Assembly (NCBI GenBank): GCA_022818135.1
Contig: JAFMSR010000007.1
Span: 23,997,846 to 24,061,845, forward strand
DNA from: Saxidomus purpurata
Taxonomy: Eukaryota > Mollusca > Bivalvia > Venerida > Veneridae
Reading direction: 5' to 3'
DNA: 64,000 nt
The translations under genes were made by a program, and so were the position numbers. Within the stretch, counting starts at the first letter, position 1. Every line of letters starts with the position of its first letter. Shown here piece by piece: positions 13,123 to 29,615 of the stretch. The notes under the pieces were generated by a model that saw only the letters and a list, made by a program, of their open reading frames with translations, was not told where the DNA came from and did not search any database.

Positions 13123-16100
13123 TTATTTTTGATTTACCTATTTTAAACGGTTTCACTCGAAAGCTAATTAGTTTTCCGAAGACTTAATGTCCTAATATGC
13201 ATAAATCCAGATATATTTTCAAACAATAGGACAAACAATCATATTTTCCCAAAATTTAAGACACAGATAACACTTTACAGGCACACAGATTGCATTTCGT
13301 AAATAAAAAGGTCCAAACTAATTAAAAAATATATCTATTATGTTTGAAGACACATTTTCGTTAAATTATCACATAAAGCCTTTGCTGTAGTGCTATAAAT
13401 GTCGAAATTTCAGCATAAACGAAGACAAATGTTAGGATGAAAACTTTATTTCGTAGCGATATGCTCCATCAGTATAATATAATTGATTAACAGCTTCGAA
13501 GTTTGATATTTATTGTTGTTTGTATTTACCAAGAATTTATTAGGCTTAGATTGTTTTGATATTTATTTAATAAAAGAATAGATAAAAAGAACAAACAGCC
13601 AAATCATAATTCGTTTTTCTTTCTAGATGCAGAAGTGACAGTCAAAAAAGTTAACGTTTTGATAACGTATTAAAATATTTACTACATAATATTGTGTATA
13701 TATTAATGTAAGTATAACAATGTCATTTGTAATGATCAAGTTCATTTCTTACCTTAGACCTTCATAAGACCTTCATCTACATTTGTAAATGTTAATACTG
13801 TTTAATAAGCGTCGACTACCTTTCAAAAACAAAAGTTTTCTTTTATCTCACTTTCAGACATGATATTGATCTTGACCGATTTTATTCTTGTTTAATGTTT
13901 TTAGACTGCATTCCTGTCGTAAACAGCTGTGTCATGGTTTACGTAAATGGAGGTTAAATTTGTAGATGTTGAAGTGCATGCAGAGAACTGAACCATTATC
14001 AATATCAAAATTTAAGGATTTGGGATGTTCTTTCTTACATCTGGATAGCTGGCCTTGACTGATTGTCTGTAACAAAGAATAGTTCAATATCAAGTTGAAG
14101 ATTGAACACGTTACTATATACTCTCAGGTGAGAACGCATGACCCCTTGCCTACAGGGCAATTGCATTATTGAATGAGCAAAAGGATTCTACCTGATTTTA
14201 AACAAGTTTGTTATGTGTAATACATAACAGTCAAAATAGAAATTTGTCGTTGAATTACAGGGCTGAACATAATCCAATATCAAATTACATGGTATGCGTC
14301 GCTCATTTTTGGCGATCTTAAATGGCAGCAATGCTAACTAAAGTACTTAATGGATAGCGAAATTACTCATGAGTATGGGTCAAGGTCAGACTTAAAATGA
14401 AAGGTATTCACACTTTGCTGAAGTTTATGATCTTGAATTAAACAGTAATAAAACATTTTTATAACAATTTCATGTCTAGGTTTTAATAACCAAGTTTTCC
14501 TCATTCTCTTAACAGTAAGGGAACTTAACCGCTTCCTATTGGGCACATAAGCGTCTCTGATCCTTTTCCTACTAAACTGACCCTCAGTAATATGAATATT
14601 AAATACGACTTAACGAAACAAAATGAATAACTATTACAGCTCTTTTGGCCATAGTGCTATTTATTTTAAACAAACCTAGTCGAAACTAAAATTGTTTGCC
14701 TGTTTTTATCATTTCTATCAGTTACCTTGATTAATATTTTGATTATTTCCGAAAGCTTTAATCTTACTGGATTGTAATGCTACATGGTCTTTTGTCTCGA
14801 AGGGTAACAGAAAGTTTAAAATGTCCAAATTTTTATGTCACTTGTAAACCTTCGTCTAATTATATGCTCCTTGCTCTTAAAGTCAAGGTCTAAAACGCGT
14901 ATATATTAAAATTGTTGAATACCTCTAAACAATATTTTGTAAAGTTAGTCTAATTACATGTATATGTCTTTCAATTCCTACTGAAATATAAAACTAAAAG
15001 GCCTTTCTATCACAAGAAGAAGGCATTTAAACTATCAGACACCCTTTAAAACATATAAACCTGTTCTTCCATAGCATGTAAATTGTCATAATTCTGTGAT
15101 AACTGAAACCCGGTCGACGATTCAAACTGTTCCTCGTTTGGTTCCAAAAGGTTGTCCATCGGTAATATGTAATTGATAAAAAAATTCCATAGTATGAAAT
15201 TTATTGTTTGTTTTTTTTTTGTTTTACCCACACATTTATCGAATTTAGGATGAACTGATGAGTTTTATGTTGTATACAAACATATTGTAGGAAAATTTAT
15301 TTGCCTTTAGAGAGGAAAAATATCTGCACACAAGACAGAAAGAAATCAAATTTACACGGTTTAATCAATAAGTTATTGTTTGTTTTACCTTTTTCAATTT
15401 TAGATTTAGCAAACTTTCTTATGGTGTCCGTGTTAGGAATGCAAAAATATTGTGTACACACATATAGTGATGAGCAACCAAATTATAAACATACATTTTA
15501 ATGCATATATATCTTTAAAGGTATTAAATTGCATTATGACGGTACTTAATGTCACAAAATATTTAATTATCTATAAGCATCCTTCTTTTAGTCACTTGTT
15601 TCAAATTAAGTTTTCGTTACTTTTAGGAGACAAAAAGTCTTCTTTGGGAGGATACCTGACAATTACGATTCTCCGTTTTGGAATAGTAAATTGCTTACAT
15701 TTGATGTTTTCTTATTTGATGCATGTTAGCTGAGATCTATTCCTAACAATACTGTATTTATTATTTGCAAAATGAAGACAGACATTATACCAATTACAAA
15801 ACATTTATGATATATTGTACATTGTATAATTATTCAATCGGACTTCCCGGAATACCTTGCCATTTCAAGATGATAATTGTATTCGTATTAACGTCTAACC
15901 ATATCTCTTTCGAAATATTCTCATTTAAACCGAAAACCTTATCTGTCTAAGGATAGTTTCCAGTACAAAGTAATATCGTTGTAGTGTGAAATTTATGTCA
16001 ATGGATGGATAACAATCCACTAACAATGATCGGTATATATATGTAATTAATTCGCCCTGCTACCAACCATGTATCTGTATGTGAGGAAGATAGAAGTTTC

Positions 16101-16930
16101 TTACGGAGAATAGAATCTAGGACTGGTTCTTTTTATGAACGATGGTTAGGTAAACAACAATAGTGTACATCTTAAGACAAATGAAAACAATCATAAATTT
16201 CATAAATAAAATCAATGTCCGATAGTATCGGTATTCTATGTGCTTGAAATGATTTGCAGTATTTTATGTCTAGCCATATGATTAGTTCCTACCTAAAATA
16301 CTAAACTTATCTTATATTTTCAAAGGTAGTACATGTACTACAAAAATGACCTTTCAAATATTGTGCTTTGCGCTGACTTTTACCTCCTCGAAGAGCCAAG
16401 ATGATAGCCGTGAAGTTTAAGCTTTCCAAAAAATGCCCATGCTTGAGGTTATAATTGTTTCTTGAGGAGCAGTCGTTGCATGTATGGGGTGGTGCTTTTA
16501 TCATTCTGTCCTAAAACAGACCAAAAACAATCCAGTCTGAAATACTGGTCTTTGTTTTTATTATTGGTCGTTGGGGGAGCTTTAATCAGATGTCTCTCCC
16601 GTTCTTCTCACCTCCCTGACCTGGTGATAATAATAATAAATAAAAGCATATACAACTATGTCATGGTAGTATATTAAGCGGAGGCACCGAACAATAAAAA
16701 CAAAAGAACAAAGCAATGCTTGAAGATATAATCTTATTACGAAAACATGTATTGCTTTCCAACCTAATTTGTATTTGTGTGTTGAAACTAGCATCACTAC
16801 TTTCATTCTAGTTCCAAACGAAATTAACCAAACGTGAATACTTCAAAATATGATAAACCTCTGTTACATGTTTTTTTCTTTACAAGCAGGCTCATGGCTT
16901 ACCTCGCAAATGTTAACGTCCCCGCAAACT
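13123..16930. other. Non-coding stretch, no gene recognised
   Basis: AT-rich sequence with short chance frames (15046-15231 minus, 15301-15501, 15452-15733, 15765-15950, 16307-16504 minus, 16462-16677). None has motifs, good splice context linking it to a neighbour, or a recognisable domain. Confidence 0.55.
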
Positions 16931-16934
16931 GGCA

Positions 16935-16960
16935 GATGGATGGATGGATGGATGGATGGA

Positions 16961-16996
<36 letters not shown>
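16935..16996 (+). repeat. Compound microsatellite (ATGG)n-(GA)n
   Basis: Six or so ATGG tetramers run directly into a GAGA dinucleotide tract. The frames through it encode only WMDG or ERER repeats and are not genes. Confidence 0.95.
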
Positions 16997-17000
<4 letters not shown>

Positions 17001-17465
17001 TAAGAAACAATTATTGGGGCCATAATAAGAAATCTATTACCTTTAAATCGAAAAGTGGAGGTCATTTCATGTATAAATATATGTTTTGACGATGATCTTA
17101 ACATTAATTATATAACAGGTAGGACACAACTATCAGTTATGGCTTACATAAGATTCTAACTTGAAAATGTATATATCTATTACACATTTTATATAATAGA
17201 AACCTTAGCTTTAAAATATAAAAAGGATACATGTTTTTCAAGCTTTTCAAACAAAAACACTTTTTTTAATATTACCATTGTCAGTACAAGTGAACTGTTT
17301 TTGAATGATGTTATTTTAAATATTTAATCAATATAAACTTTTACCCTGTAAAGCTCATTTGAAGTTTCAACTCATGATTACACCGTTCACTTTGTGAGGC
17401 TTCACGGTACAAAACAATGTCATGTTGGTTACACCGAGACTACACCATACACCGAACGTTTTAAA

Positions 17466-17640
17466 AAAAAATAATATCAAACAGGGAATGCCACGTACCA
17501 AAAACGCAGCCTCCCAAAACGAACCCCACAGCACCCAGAAGTGCACACCACCAACACACACACACACACACCGCCCACCACGACCACACCCAATATGTAC
17601 ACACACACATATACACTACCAACACACACTAGCATACAAA
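17466..17640 (+). repeat. Dispersed repeat with (CA)n tail, copy 1
   Basis: About 95 bp starting at AATAATATCAAACAGGG and continuing through GAATGCCACGTACC, GCAGCCTCCC and CACCCAGAAGTGCACACC is almost identical to 43028-43125. Both copies run into CA-rich sequence; here this is a long (AC)n tract interrupted by GCCCACCACGACC. It is likely a short retroelement or other dispersed repeat of this genome. The family is not recognised. The His/Thr/Pro-rich frame across it is not treated as a gene. Confidence 0.8.
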
Positions 17641-18582
17641 GCAAACACACGAAATCATACTTTCAACTTTTTTTTCAAAGAAAATAAGGGATTCTATCAA
17701 TTTGTTTTATCTTTCTTTGATTACATCCTAGGTCATATTCAGCAAGAACAGCGAAAACAGACTTCATGGTCATTGCCGCTTCGATTTTTAACTGACTTTA
17801 CATTGTACAATTTCAAGGGTTCTGAATGCGTAGAGTAATGTCTGCCATCTTGAAAGACTACACTGTCTCTCCATGACAGGAACCATTTGCGAAAGAGGCG
17901 ATTTCTGAAAATGCCTCATAAAGAAGATTTAAAACGAAATATAACTGTGAATCATACTGAAATATTGGCGTGTCAGAGTTGTTCCCCGTGATATCGGCCC
18001 ATAGAACAACTACAGCAAAATATATTTTGAGACCTTAGCATTTATTCTGTATTGAATAAGCTGTTTTTCTTTGTGTGTCATCAGTGACAGTGATCTTGCA
18101 TGTTTCCGGTCATTTTCAGGTTTTATTCATTCACAGAACTTTGACCTTTAATAATGAAAGCAATGCCGGTCCATCCCTAGTTTTCTGCTGCTGGATTCAT
18201 TTTGCTTGGATGTTACAATTCAGAACAGGTTTGTCTTTTGGGTTTGGTGCGCTTAACATAATGTTTATATATAACATATAGTAAAAAACTGGTCTGACGA
18301 ATGGGGAAATATATAGGAGAGGAGTAATGTAACCTTAAGGATATGTATAGCTCTGGGAAGCATATCGCTTCCTAAAACCTTTGATATACTACTACATACT
18401 ATTCAATTGAAATACCTAGTTAACATGTTTAATAAGCTTCAAATTGTTTATTTAAGTTGACATCAGATCTCTTTAAATGGCATCTTATTTGGATAAAAAA
18501 CGTAACCTACATTCTGTTTAACAGTTACGTATTTCAACTGCAAATTAAAGATTAAAATTTGTTAAGATTGTCAATATAGATC

Positions 18583-18630
18583 TGCCTCTGTGGTCGAGTT
18601 GCTAAGGGCGCTGACTTGAAAACACTGTAA
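18583..18630 (+). mobile_element. tRNA-derived SINE head fragment (A-box half)
   Basis: TGCCTCTGTGGTCGAGTTGC followed by TAAGGGCGCTGACTTGAAA reads as the 5' half (acceptor, D arm with A box, start of anticodon arm) of a tRNA-Leu/Ser-like SINE head. The expected B box (GGTTCGANNCC) does not follow, so the copy is truncated. Assignment rests on resemblance to tRNA-derived mollusc SINE heads I have seen and is moderate. Confidence 0.45.
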
Positions 18631-18980
18631 TTGAGAATCTATTTAAATATGATCATGGAAAATGATTTTAGCGAGTTTAAACCTCACGGAAAAACAGATT
18701 TTTGCCCGAAGAATTGCATAAAAATTTTAATGTGACATCCACAAATGTATAGAAAATATCATTGTAACATCGTATCGGTGTGCGCTGAATTCATTTCTTG
18801 AATTTTGACTACTTATAAATTTAAGGCTAGACGTTTACCCTGGACTGATTACATAGACTGAATTAACAACGTGAGTCTTAGATACACTTATACGAATCTG
18901 CGAGCCAACAGTTTGCTTACAACATGCTTATTTTTACCCATTCTTAATTTCAGGTGTAATGGAAAGATAGATGGAAAACA

Positions 18981-19452
18981 AGAGCTGTCCCTCATAAGTG
19001 ATGAATGACCCCGAAGGAGGTGGCTCACAGTCCTTGTCCTTTCTATGTGCTCAACAATTATTGTGACATGTAATTTTAAAATCCTTCCATGCATGACAGA
19101 GTTACCATGCATACACGCGACACATCGTCTTTATGTGCTGAACATTTGTGCCAAGTTATTTTTATTCAATCAATATATGACAAAGTTACAGTCCGGACAC
19201 GAATGTGTGCATATATACAGGATTCAATTGCTTTTAAAATCTTAGTATAACCTTGACCTTTGAGGTAGGGATGTAGGTCTTGCATGCGACACGTCGTCTT
19301 GATGCATGTGCTGAACATTTGCGCCAAGTTATTTTAAAATCCTTCAATGCATGACAAAGTTACAGTCCGGACACGAAAAACTGTAAGGGCGTATGCACGG
19401 ACGGACAGGCGGACGGTGCAATTTTAAAATGCCACATTTCGGAGGCATAAAA
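18981..19452 (-). mobile_element. Pearl-like non-autonomous element (copy 2, inverted, shorter)
   Basis: It begins AGAGCTGTCCCTCATAAGTG and ends GGACGGACAGGCGGACGG, then GCCACATTTCGGAGGCATAA. This is the reverse-complement order of the ends of the 12092-13122 element. Two core modules carry the inverted anchor (CATGACAAAGTTACAGTCCGG near 19350, with a diverged copy near 19170). It is the same family with fewer modules. Confidence 0.8.
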
Positions 19453-19619
19453 ATTCATAACTGTCCTTACTGCCACAGCCAGCAGTTTGTCAAGAAAACA
19501 AATAAACTCAAGTGTGTGTCTTCTGCAAATGCTTGGTCACTTTTTGTTCCAAGGTTTCTTTTTTTTTTATAGAGCTTTTGTGTTTTCAAATGCCTTTTGT
19601 TTCCATTGTGTTGAGTTCC

Positions 19620-19850
19620 CTACAGGTTCTTTTTTCGTTGTGACTGGAACAGGTGGGGGAGGGGGTGGGGCCCACCGGTAGCCCCCGGTGTTTCCCGCCG
19701 TCCAAGCGGGCCCCACGTGTCCGTTTCGTTTTGTCCTGTGTGTTTTTTTTTCTTTTTTTTTTTTTTTTTTTTCCCGGCGTCTGTGGGGGGGGGGGTGGCT
19801 CGGCCGTGGGGCCGTTGGGCCTTTGTAACTCCTTCCCTGTCTGGCACAGT
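19620..19850. other. GC-rich island with poly-T and poly-G tracts, nature unknown
   Basis: In a region that is otherwise clearly AT-rich, about 200 bp are strongly G+C-rich: GGTGGGGGAGGGGGTGGGGC, GGTAGCCCCCGGTG, a T-run of over 20 around 19750, a G-run after CGTCTGTG and GGCTCGGCCGTGGGGCCG. Short inverted motifs (GGGGC/GCCCC, CGGCC/GGCCG) could fold. It may be a retroelement tail or a repeat related to the one at 17466; I could not establish boundaries or target duplications. The frames crossing it (19487-19681, 19653-19868, 19620-19982 minus) look like by-products. Confidence 0.5.
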
Positions 19851-21886
19851 CTGTTGAACTTTTGTTAAAATCTTCGATCGAATCGATATGAAATCAATAG
19901 TGTCAACACGGAGAAATCTCCTGTGAAAGAGGAAGTCATGTTTGAGTGTATACTGATCATACAACAAAAGCTTCCAATGCACACTATATTTTGGAAAATA
20001 ATAAATAACTGTGCAAAAGAATTTATTGTGTTAAAATTGTGTACACAAACGGTATGCATCAAAAGTATTTTGTTCACTAGTAATTAAGATCAAGAAATAC
20101 AGAGGTACTGCATTGTGGATCATTTTTATGCATGAATACTACCTGCATCATGATTTTAAGTGTGTTAATCATGTTGTTAACTTTGCTCCTCCCCATGACA
20201 TGAACACCTTCCTTCAGCAGACTTATAAAGCAAGTAGGATTGGGGAAAGAGTGAGCTGACCATGCAGTTCCTGCTTACAATAAAACACAGGCCTAGAGCT
20301 GAAAAACTACACAGTGACAAAATGCCCATGGTGTTGTGGTTTCGTGTCTGTGACAGTGGGGTAGGAGTAGTGAATCTACAGTCAGTCATGTTCACGCATA
20401 TGGCTGACAGTTGCATGAAGGAGATCGATCGAACTCGGACAATAAATAAGATAACATGGAGTATGATAGAAACTGTACAGATATGTGTTTCATTGAAGCA
20501 TTGAAATAAAGACAGGCAGTGCCTTATTAAGTACTAGTTATGAAATATGATACATTTCATGATTAAAATTATGCTGGAAAGAATCCTTCCTTTTTTGTAA
20601 TAGTACAGAACTCAAGGAAGCAGTCACATAGAGTATTGCATAATTACATATTGCAAGAACATGTAAAATAAATATTAAGTTTAAATTTGGTGGATATTAT
20701 TTGTGCATACAAATCGGCCCTCAGTGCAAACGTCTTCACAGACTAATCACAGTGGAAAGGTCTGCTTTCACCATAAAAGAACTACACCTTTGTGTGCACT
20801 AATTATTTATTGACTACAACTAACATCATGTATAACGAACAAGCGGCAATACAAGCATGAAACTGTATGATTAACATTAACACTACACTGCTAATTAATT
20901 CAGTATAATGTTTACATATGTATATTGTAAATTTATATATATAAGTAAATTTATTAAAAATAAATATTGTTTAAGCCAAGCCTGAAACGTACATCTTGAT
21001 TTCAAAGGTTTAAGTCATATGTATTTTAACAGCACAGAACAGTATATGTTTCTACAATACACCAACTTTCTACTTTATGTTTTTATTCAAGTCTCACGTG
21101 TAAAACAGTTCATATAAAGCTATACATACAATTACTAAAAACATTCAATAATTTTACACCTGGTATCCATTAAAACTACTGCTAATATGACAGCTGCATG
21201 TATTGTGTATTTCTTATGAAAAGTACCAAATTACTAAACACATTAGCAATGACATGAAGTAAACAAACGTTCTGTTGTTTTCGGGAATAAATTCAATTCT
21301 GAACAATCAGTTATTATTAATCTTGTAGGTATATCAAATTAACAAAATGCATTTATTTTTCAAACAGTCTTTATTTGAACGTATCCGTCCATATTCATAA
21401 TTGAAGATTTTTTGTGTTTTTAAAACATTCAACACATTCTTAAATAATTCAGACATATATTGGGACGATAATATTCGATGATATTCCAATATTAGCTCAC
21501 CAAATGTAGGCCAAAACATATTGTGTGACTGATAAAGTATTCCAAAAATAAATACTGAACATCATAGCTGACATTAAGACGCAAACGGTCAGATAGACAG
21601 TGTTTTAATTAAATCCGGGGAAAAAAAAAAAAAAAAAAAAAAAAATCTTGTAGAAAGACAATGTACAACATACAATGATTTATTTTTAAATCTTAACGTG
21701 TCCGCAATCGGTCTAATAAAACATAATATTTAGACATATAGTTTTTTTTTTTCCAAAAGACAAAAGAATATCAAATTGGCGTAAAAGCCAAATCTTTCGG
21801 TGCTAAATGGTAGCCTATTAAAGCTCTTATTTATGCCGATAAAGTCCATCAGCTATGATATCCATCAATACAAATCATTGTCACTT
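19851..21886. other. Non-coding stretch, no gene recognised
   Basis: AT-rich sequence with small unsupported frames (20177-20416 minus, 20262-20504, 21334-21519 minus). It contains a 25-A homopolymer at 21621-21645. It may be 3' to, or within, the minus-strand gene whose recognised exons lie just above it, but I could not chain any exon here. Confidence 0.5.
21621..21645 (+). repeat. Poly-A homopolymer, 25 A
   Basis: Uninterrupted run of A after AAATCCGGGG. It could be a retroposed poly-A tail, but no element was recognised immediately 5' of it. Confidence 0.9.
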
Positions 21887-22193
21887 CTAACTTTTTCGGT
21901 AGAGGATAACTGCAAATGAAATATTTCCGGTATCAGGCCGTCCATTACACTCAGCATCATACATGTTCATAGGATTAGAAAGAAGTACTTTATTTTGTAT
22001 CCGCAATCGTAAGAAAACATGAAAAAGTTTTGAAAACGTCAAACGGCAGTATTTGCGTAACCCATCAGCTCCATCAACTTGTCCTATTTTCCGTAGATGT
22101 AACTGCAATGCCAATCCGGTATTTCGCCGTCACATATGCATGCCATTTTTCCATAGCGCAGTCTTTGCCAACCCCACCCCTGGGTCCCCTTGC

Positions 22194-22213
22194 CCCCCCC
22201 CCCCCCCCCCCCC
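22194..22213 (+). repeat. Poly-C homopolymer
   Basis: An uninterrupted or nearly uninterrupted C run, flanked by CCTTG and TCCCTTTCCC. On the minus-strand gene it lies in the proposed short intron 3. Its length is likely unstable between individuals or reads. Confidence 0.9.
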
Positions 22214-22249
22214 TCCCTTTCCCGGCTTCTTCAAATGTCTTGAAATTAC

Positions 22250-27521
<5,272 letters not shown>

Positions 27522-28390
27522 GACTCTCTGTCATCCAGCTTAAACTGAAAATGCATTCTAACTCCGAATCCTAATGGTGTATTAAAAATTAAAATACTTT
27601 AAGTGCTGTTTCTGCTACATTTAAATGATGTTCGTCATTAATTTGTTTCAATTTATTACTTAAACATGTTACGTAGTTCATAAAATATATATGTACATAT
27701 GTATTAAAGAGCAATACCGATCTAGAAGAACGTAAATGGATGGAAACGTAATACTCAAAATTATTCTATGCCCTTAGGACATAAATAAATGAGTAATAGA
27801 AAGTTGCATGGCTATAGATACGAAATGAATATCTACGGGTAGTTTTTGCAAGTTGCGTTATGATCATATTCTTTCATTGGTGTTGTTGTTAGAATTCATA
27901 CAATGATCCACATCATATTTAAAATATAGGCCTGCACTTATCAATGTACTGTAATGTTATGGTAGTTGGCAGATTTGCATTATATTTTCAATAAATTTTG
28001 ATGCTCTTTAATCTCGTTATACAATTATTTGTTTGGCACAGTAATATGAATTTTCTGGAGATAAAAAGTATAAGTCCAGCCCAGGCTGTGCTAATTACAG
28101 CCATTATGTTTACAAGCAAGTGAGAATGTACAGACAACATCGGTCCGATACTGGGTGCGCGTGGTGCAACGCATATGAATCCTGGCAAGGTTATGCAAAT
28201 GTTTAGGCGGTGACTGTGAAATACCGGTAGATGCAGGTCAGTTGATTCCAATATACAGGTTACTCAAATCTTTAATGATCTTAATTTTATCTATCCAAAA
28301 CTCTGCTGACACAGCCAAATACTGCCAAAAATGCTAAATAAGATCTGAAACAACAAAAAAGTAAGAATATTAATATAATGTTCATTTCTC
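27522..28390. other. Upstream region of the minus-strand gene, no feature recognised
   Basis: This AT-rich stretch precedes the ATG at 27521 on the minus strand and presumably holds its promoter and 5' UTR. I could not identify a convincing TATA box or initiator, and no repeat family was recognised. Confidence 0.4.
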
Positions 28391-28394
28391 GATA

Positions 28395-28640
28395 TAGGTT
28401 CGGGCCAGACGTTGTGAATGGACAGGTGATATCGGTCCGGGTCAGACGTTTTGAATGGACAGGTGATATGGGTCCGGGTCAGACGTTTTGAGTGTACAGC
28501 CGATATGGGATCACGAATATACAGGCAATATGGATCCGTGACAGACGTTCAGAATGTAAAGAGGAGGAGGGACGCTCAGAATGTAAAGAGGAGGAGGGAC
28601 GTTCAGAATGTAAAGAGGATATTGGTCCGGGACGGGAATG
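28395..28640 (+). repeat. 37-bp minisatellite, block 1
   Basis: Units of about 37 bp follow the pattern GGTCCGGGTCAGACGTTTTG then AATGGACAGGTGATATG. They degrade into a shorter 29-bp GTAAAGAGGAGGAGGGACGY submotif near 28556-28617. The unit resumes in block 2 at 29175-29610, so the array was probably once continuous. Confidence 0.85.
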
Positions 28641-28649
28641 ATATTTCTA

Positions 28650-29165
28650 TGAAAGTGTATTATTGATACATTTCTCTAGGAGTTTTTTATGAGAGTTCTT
28701 CCAATTTTAACTCCCTCACTTTCTTGATTTTATGTTTTGAAGATAGCACCTTATATATTTTGTTTTTGTATGATGTAAAGACATATGATTCAGTATACAC
28801 CGTTCATTATTATGGTTTAGACTTATTTGAAGATTATTTAAGTTATATAATGACTTGATTTATAGATTGGTGAGTCGTCTGCATAATGATCAATATTTGA
28901 AGACGTTGCTATCAGCGCAATAGCATTGAATAGGAAGTAGAAGGAGGCCAGTTATGGATCCTTGCGGACACCTGATTTAACAATGTGAGTTTTAGAGAAT
29001 TTAATTTTAACTTTAATTGTCTGTGTCCGGTTTCTTCGATATGATTCAAATAAGTTTAATGAATTGTCTGAAAAGTGATACAATTTAAGTTTATATAATA
29101 ATATTTCGCAGTCAAAAAGATCATATGCTTTTCTGATCGTATGAGAGAAAAGGGTCGCGGAAAGA
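28650..29165 (-). pseudogene. Non-LTR retrotransposon RT fragment inside the minisatellite
   Basis: The minus strand encodes KAYDLFDCEILLYKLKLYHF, then FSKTHIVKSGV, then after a stop and frame change LIATSSNIDHYADDSPIY. The last segment contains YADD, the RT catalytic motif C, and KAYDLFD corresponds to motif A. A stop occurs just after SGVRKDP, where intact elements read PQGS-like. The fragment is flanked on both sides by units of the same 37-bp minisatellite. It resembles the RT type at 23600-25245 (same order KAFD...HDI). Confidence 0.8.
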
Positions 29166-29174
29166 CACTCAGTA

Positions 29175-29615
29175 TTTACAGGGTCAGTCTGAATATACAT
29201 GCGATATGGAGCCAGGTTAGATGTTCTGAATACTAGTATACAATCGATATTGGCACGGGCCAGACGTTCTGAATGTACAGGAGACACGTACAAGGGCGCT
29301 TGTTTTGAACGTTCAAGCCATATGGATCCGGGACACTCGTCCTGAGTGTACAGGCGATATAGGTCCAGGCTAGAAGTTCTAAGTAAACAAAAGATATGGG
29401 CACAGGCCAGCTGTTTTGAATGTACAGGAAATATGGATCTGGGCACATGTTCTTAATGTATAAGCGATAGTGATCCGAAAAACTCGTTTTGAATGTACAG
29501 GCGATATGGGTCCAGGCTAAACATTTTGAATAAATAGGCGATAGGGGCCAAGGGAAGACGTTCACAATGTACTAGAGATATGGATCTGGGTGCATGTTCT
29601 GAATTCTATATATCA
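29175..29615 (+). repeat. 37-bp minisatellite, block 2
   Basis: About twelve diverged copies of the unit seen at 28395-28640, with anchors such as TGAATGTACAGGCGATATGG and GGTCCAGGCTA. The minus-strand frames across it (28952-29446, 29233-29565) repeat PVP...VYLE-type peptides and are repeat translations. Confidence 0.85.

Noticed and set aside
16834..17104. Frames with WMDG and ERER or SLSL repeats
   Set aside because: Microsatellite translations on both strands.
17422..17838. 138-codon His/Thr/Pro-rich frame
   Set aside because: Composed of the dispersed repeat and its (CA)n tail; no conserved motif.
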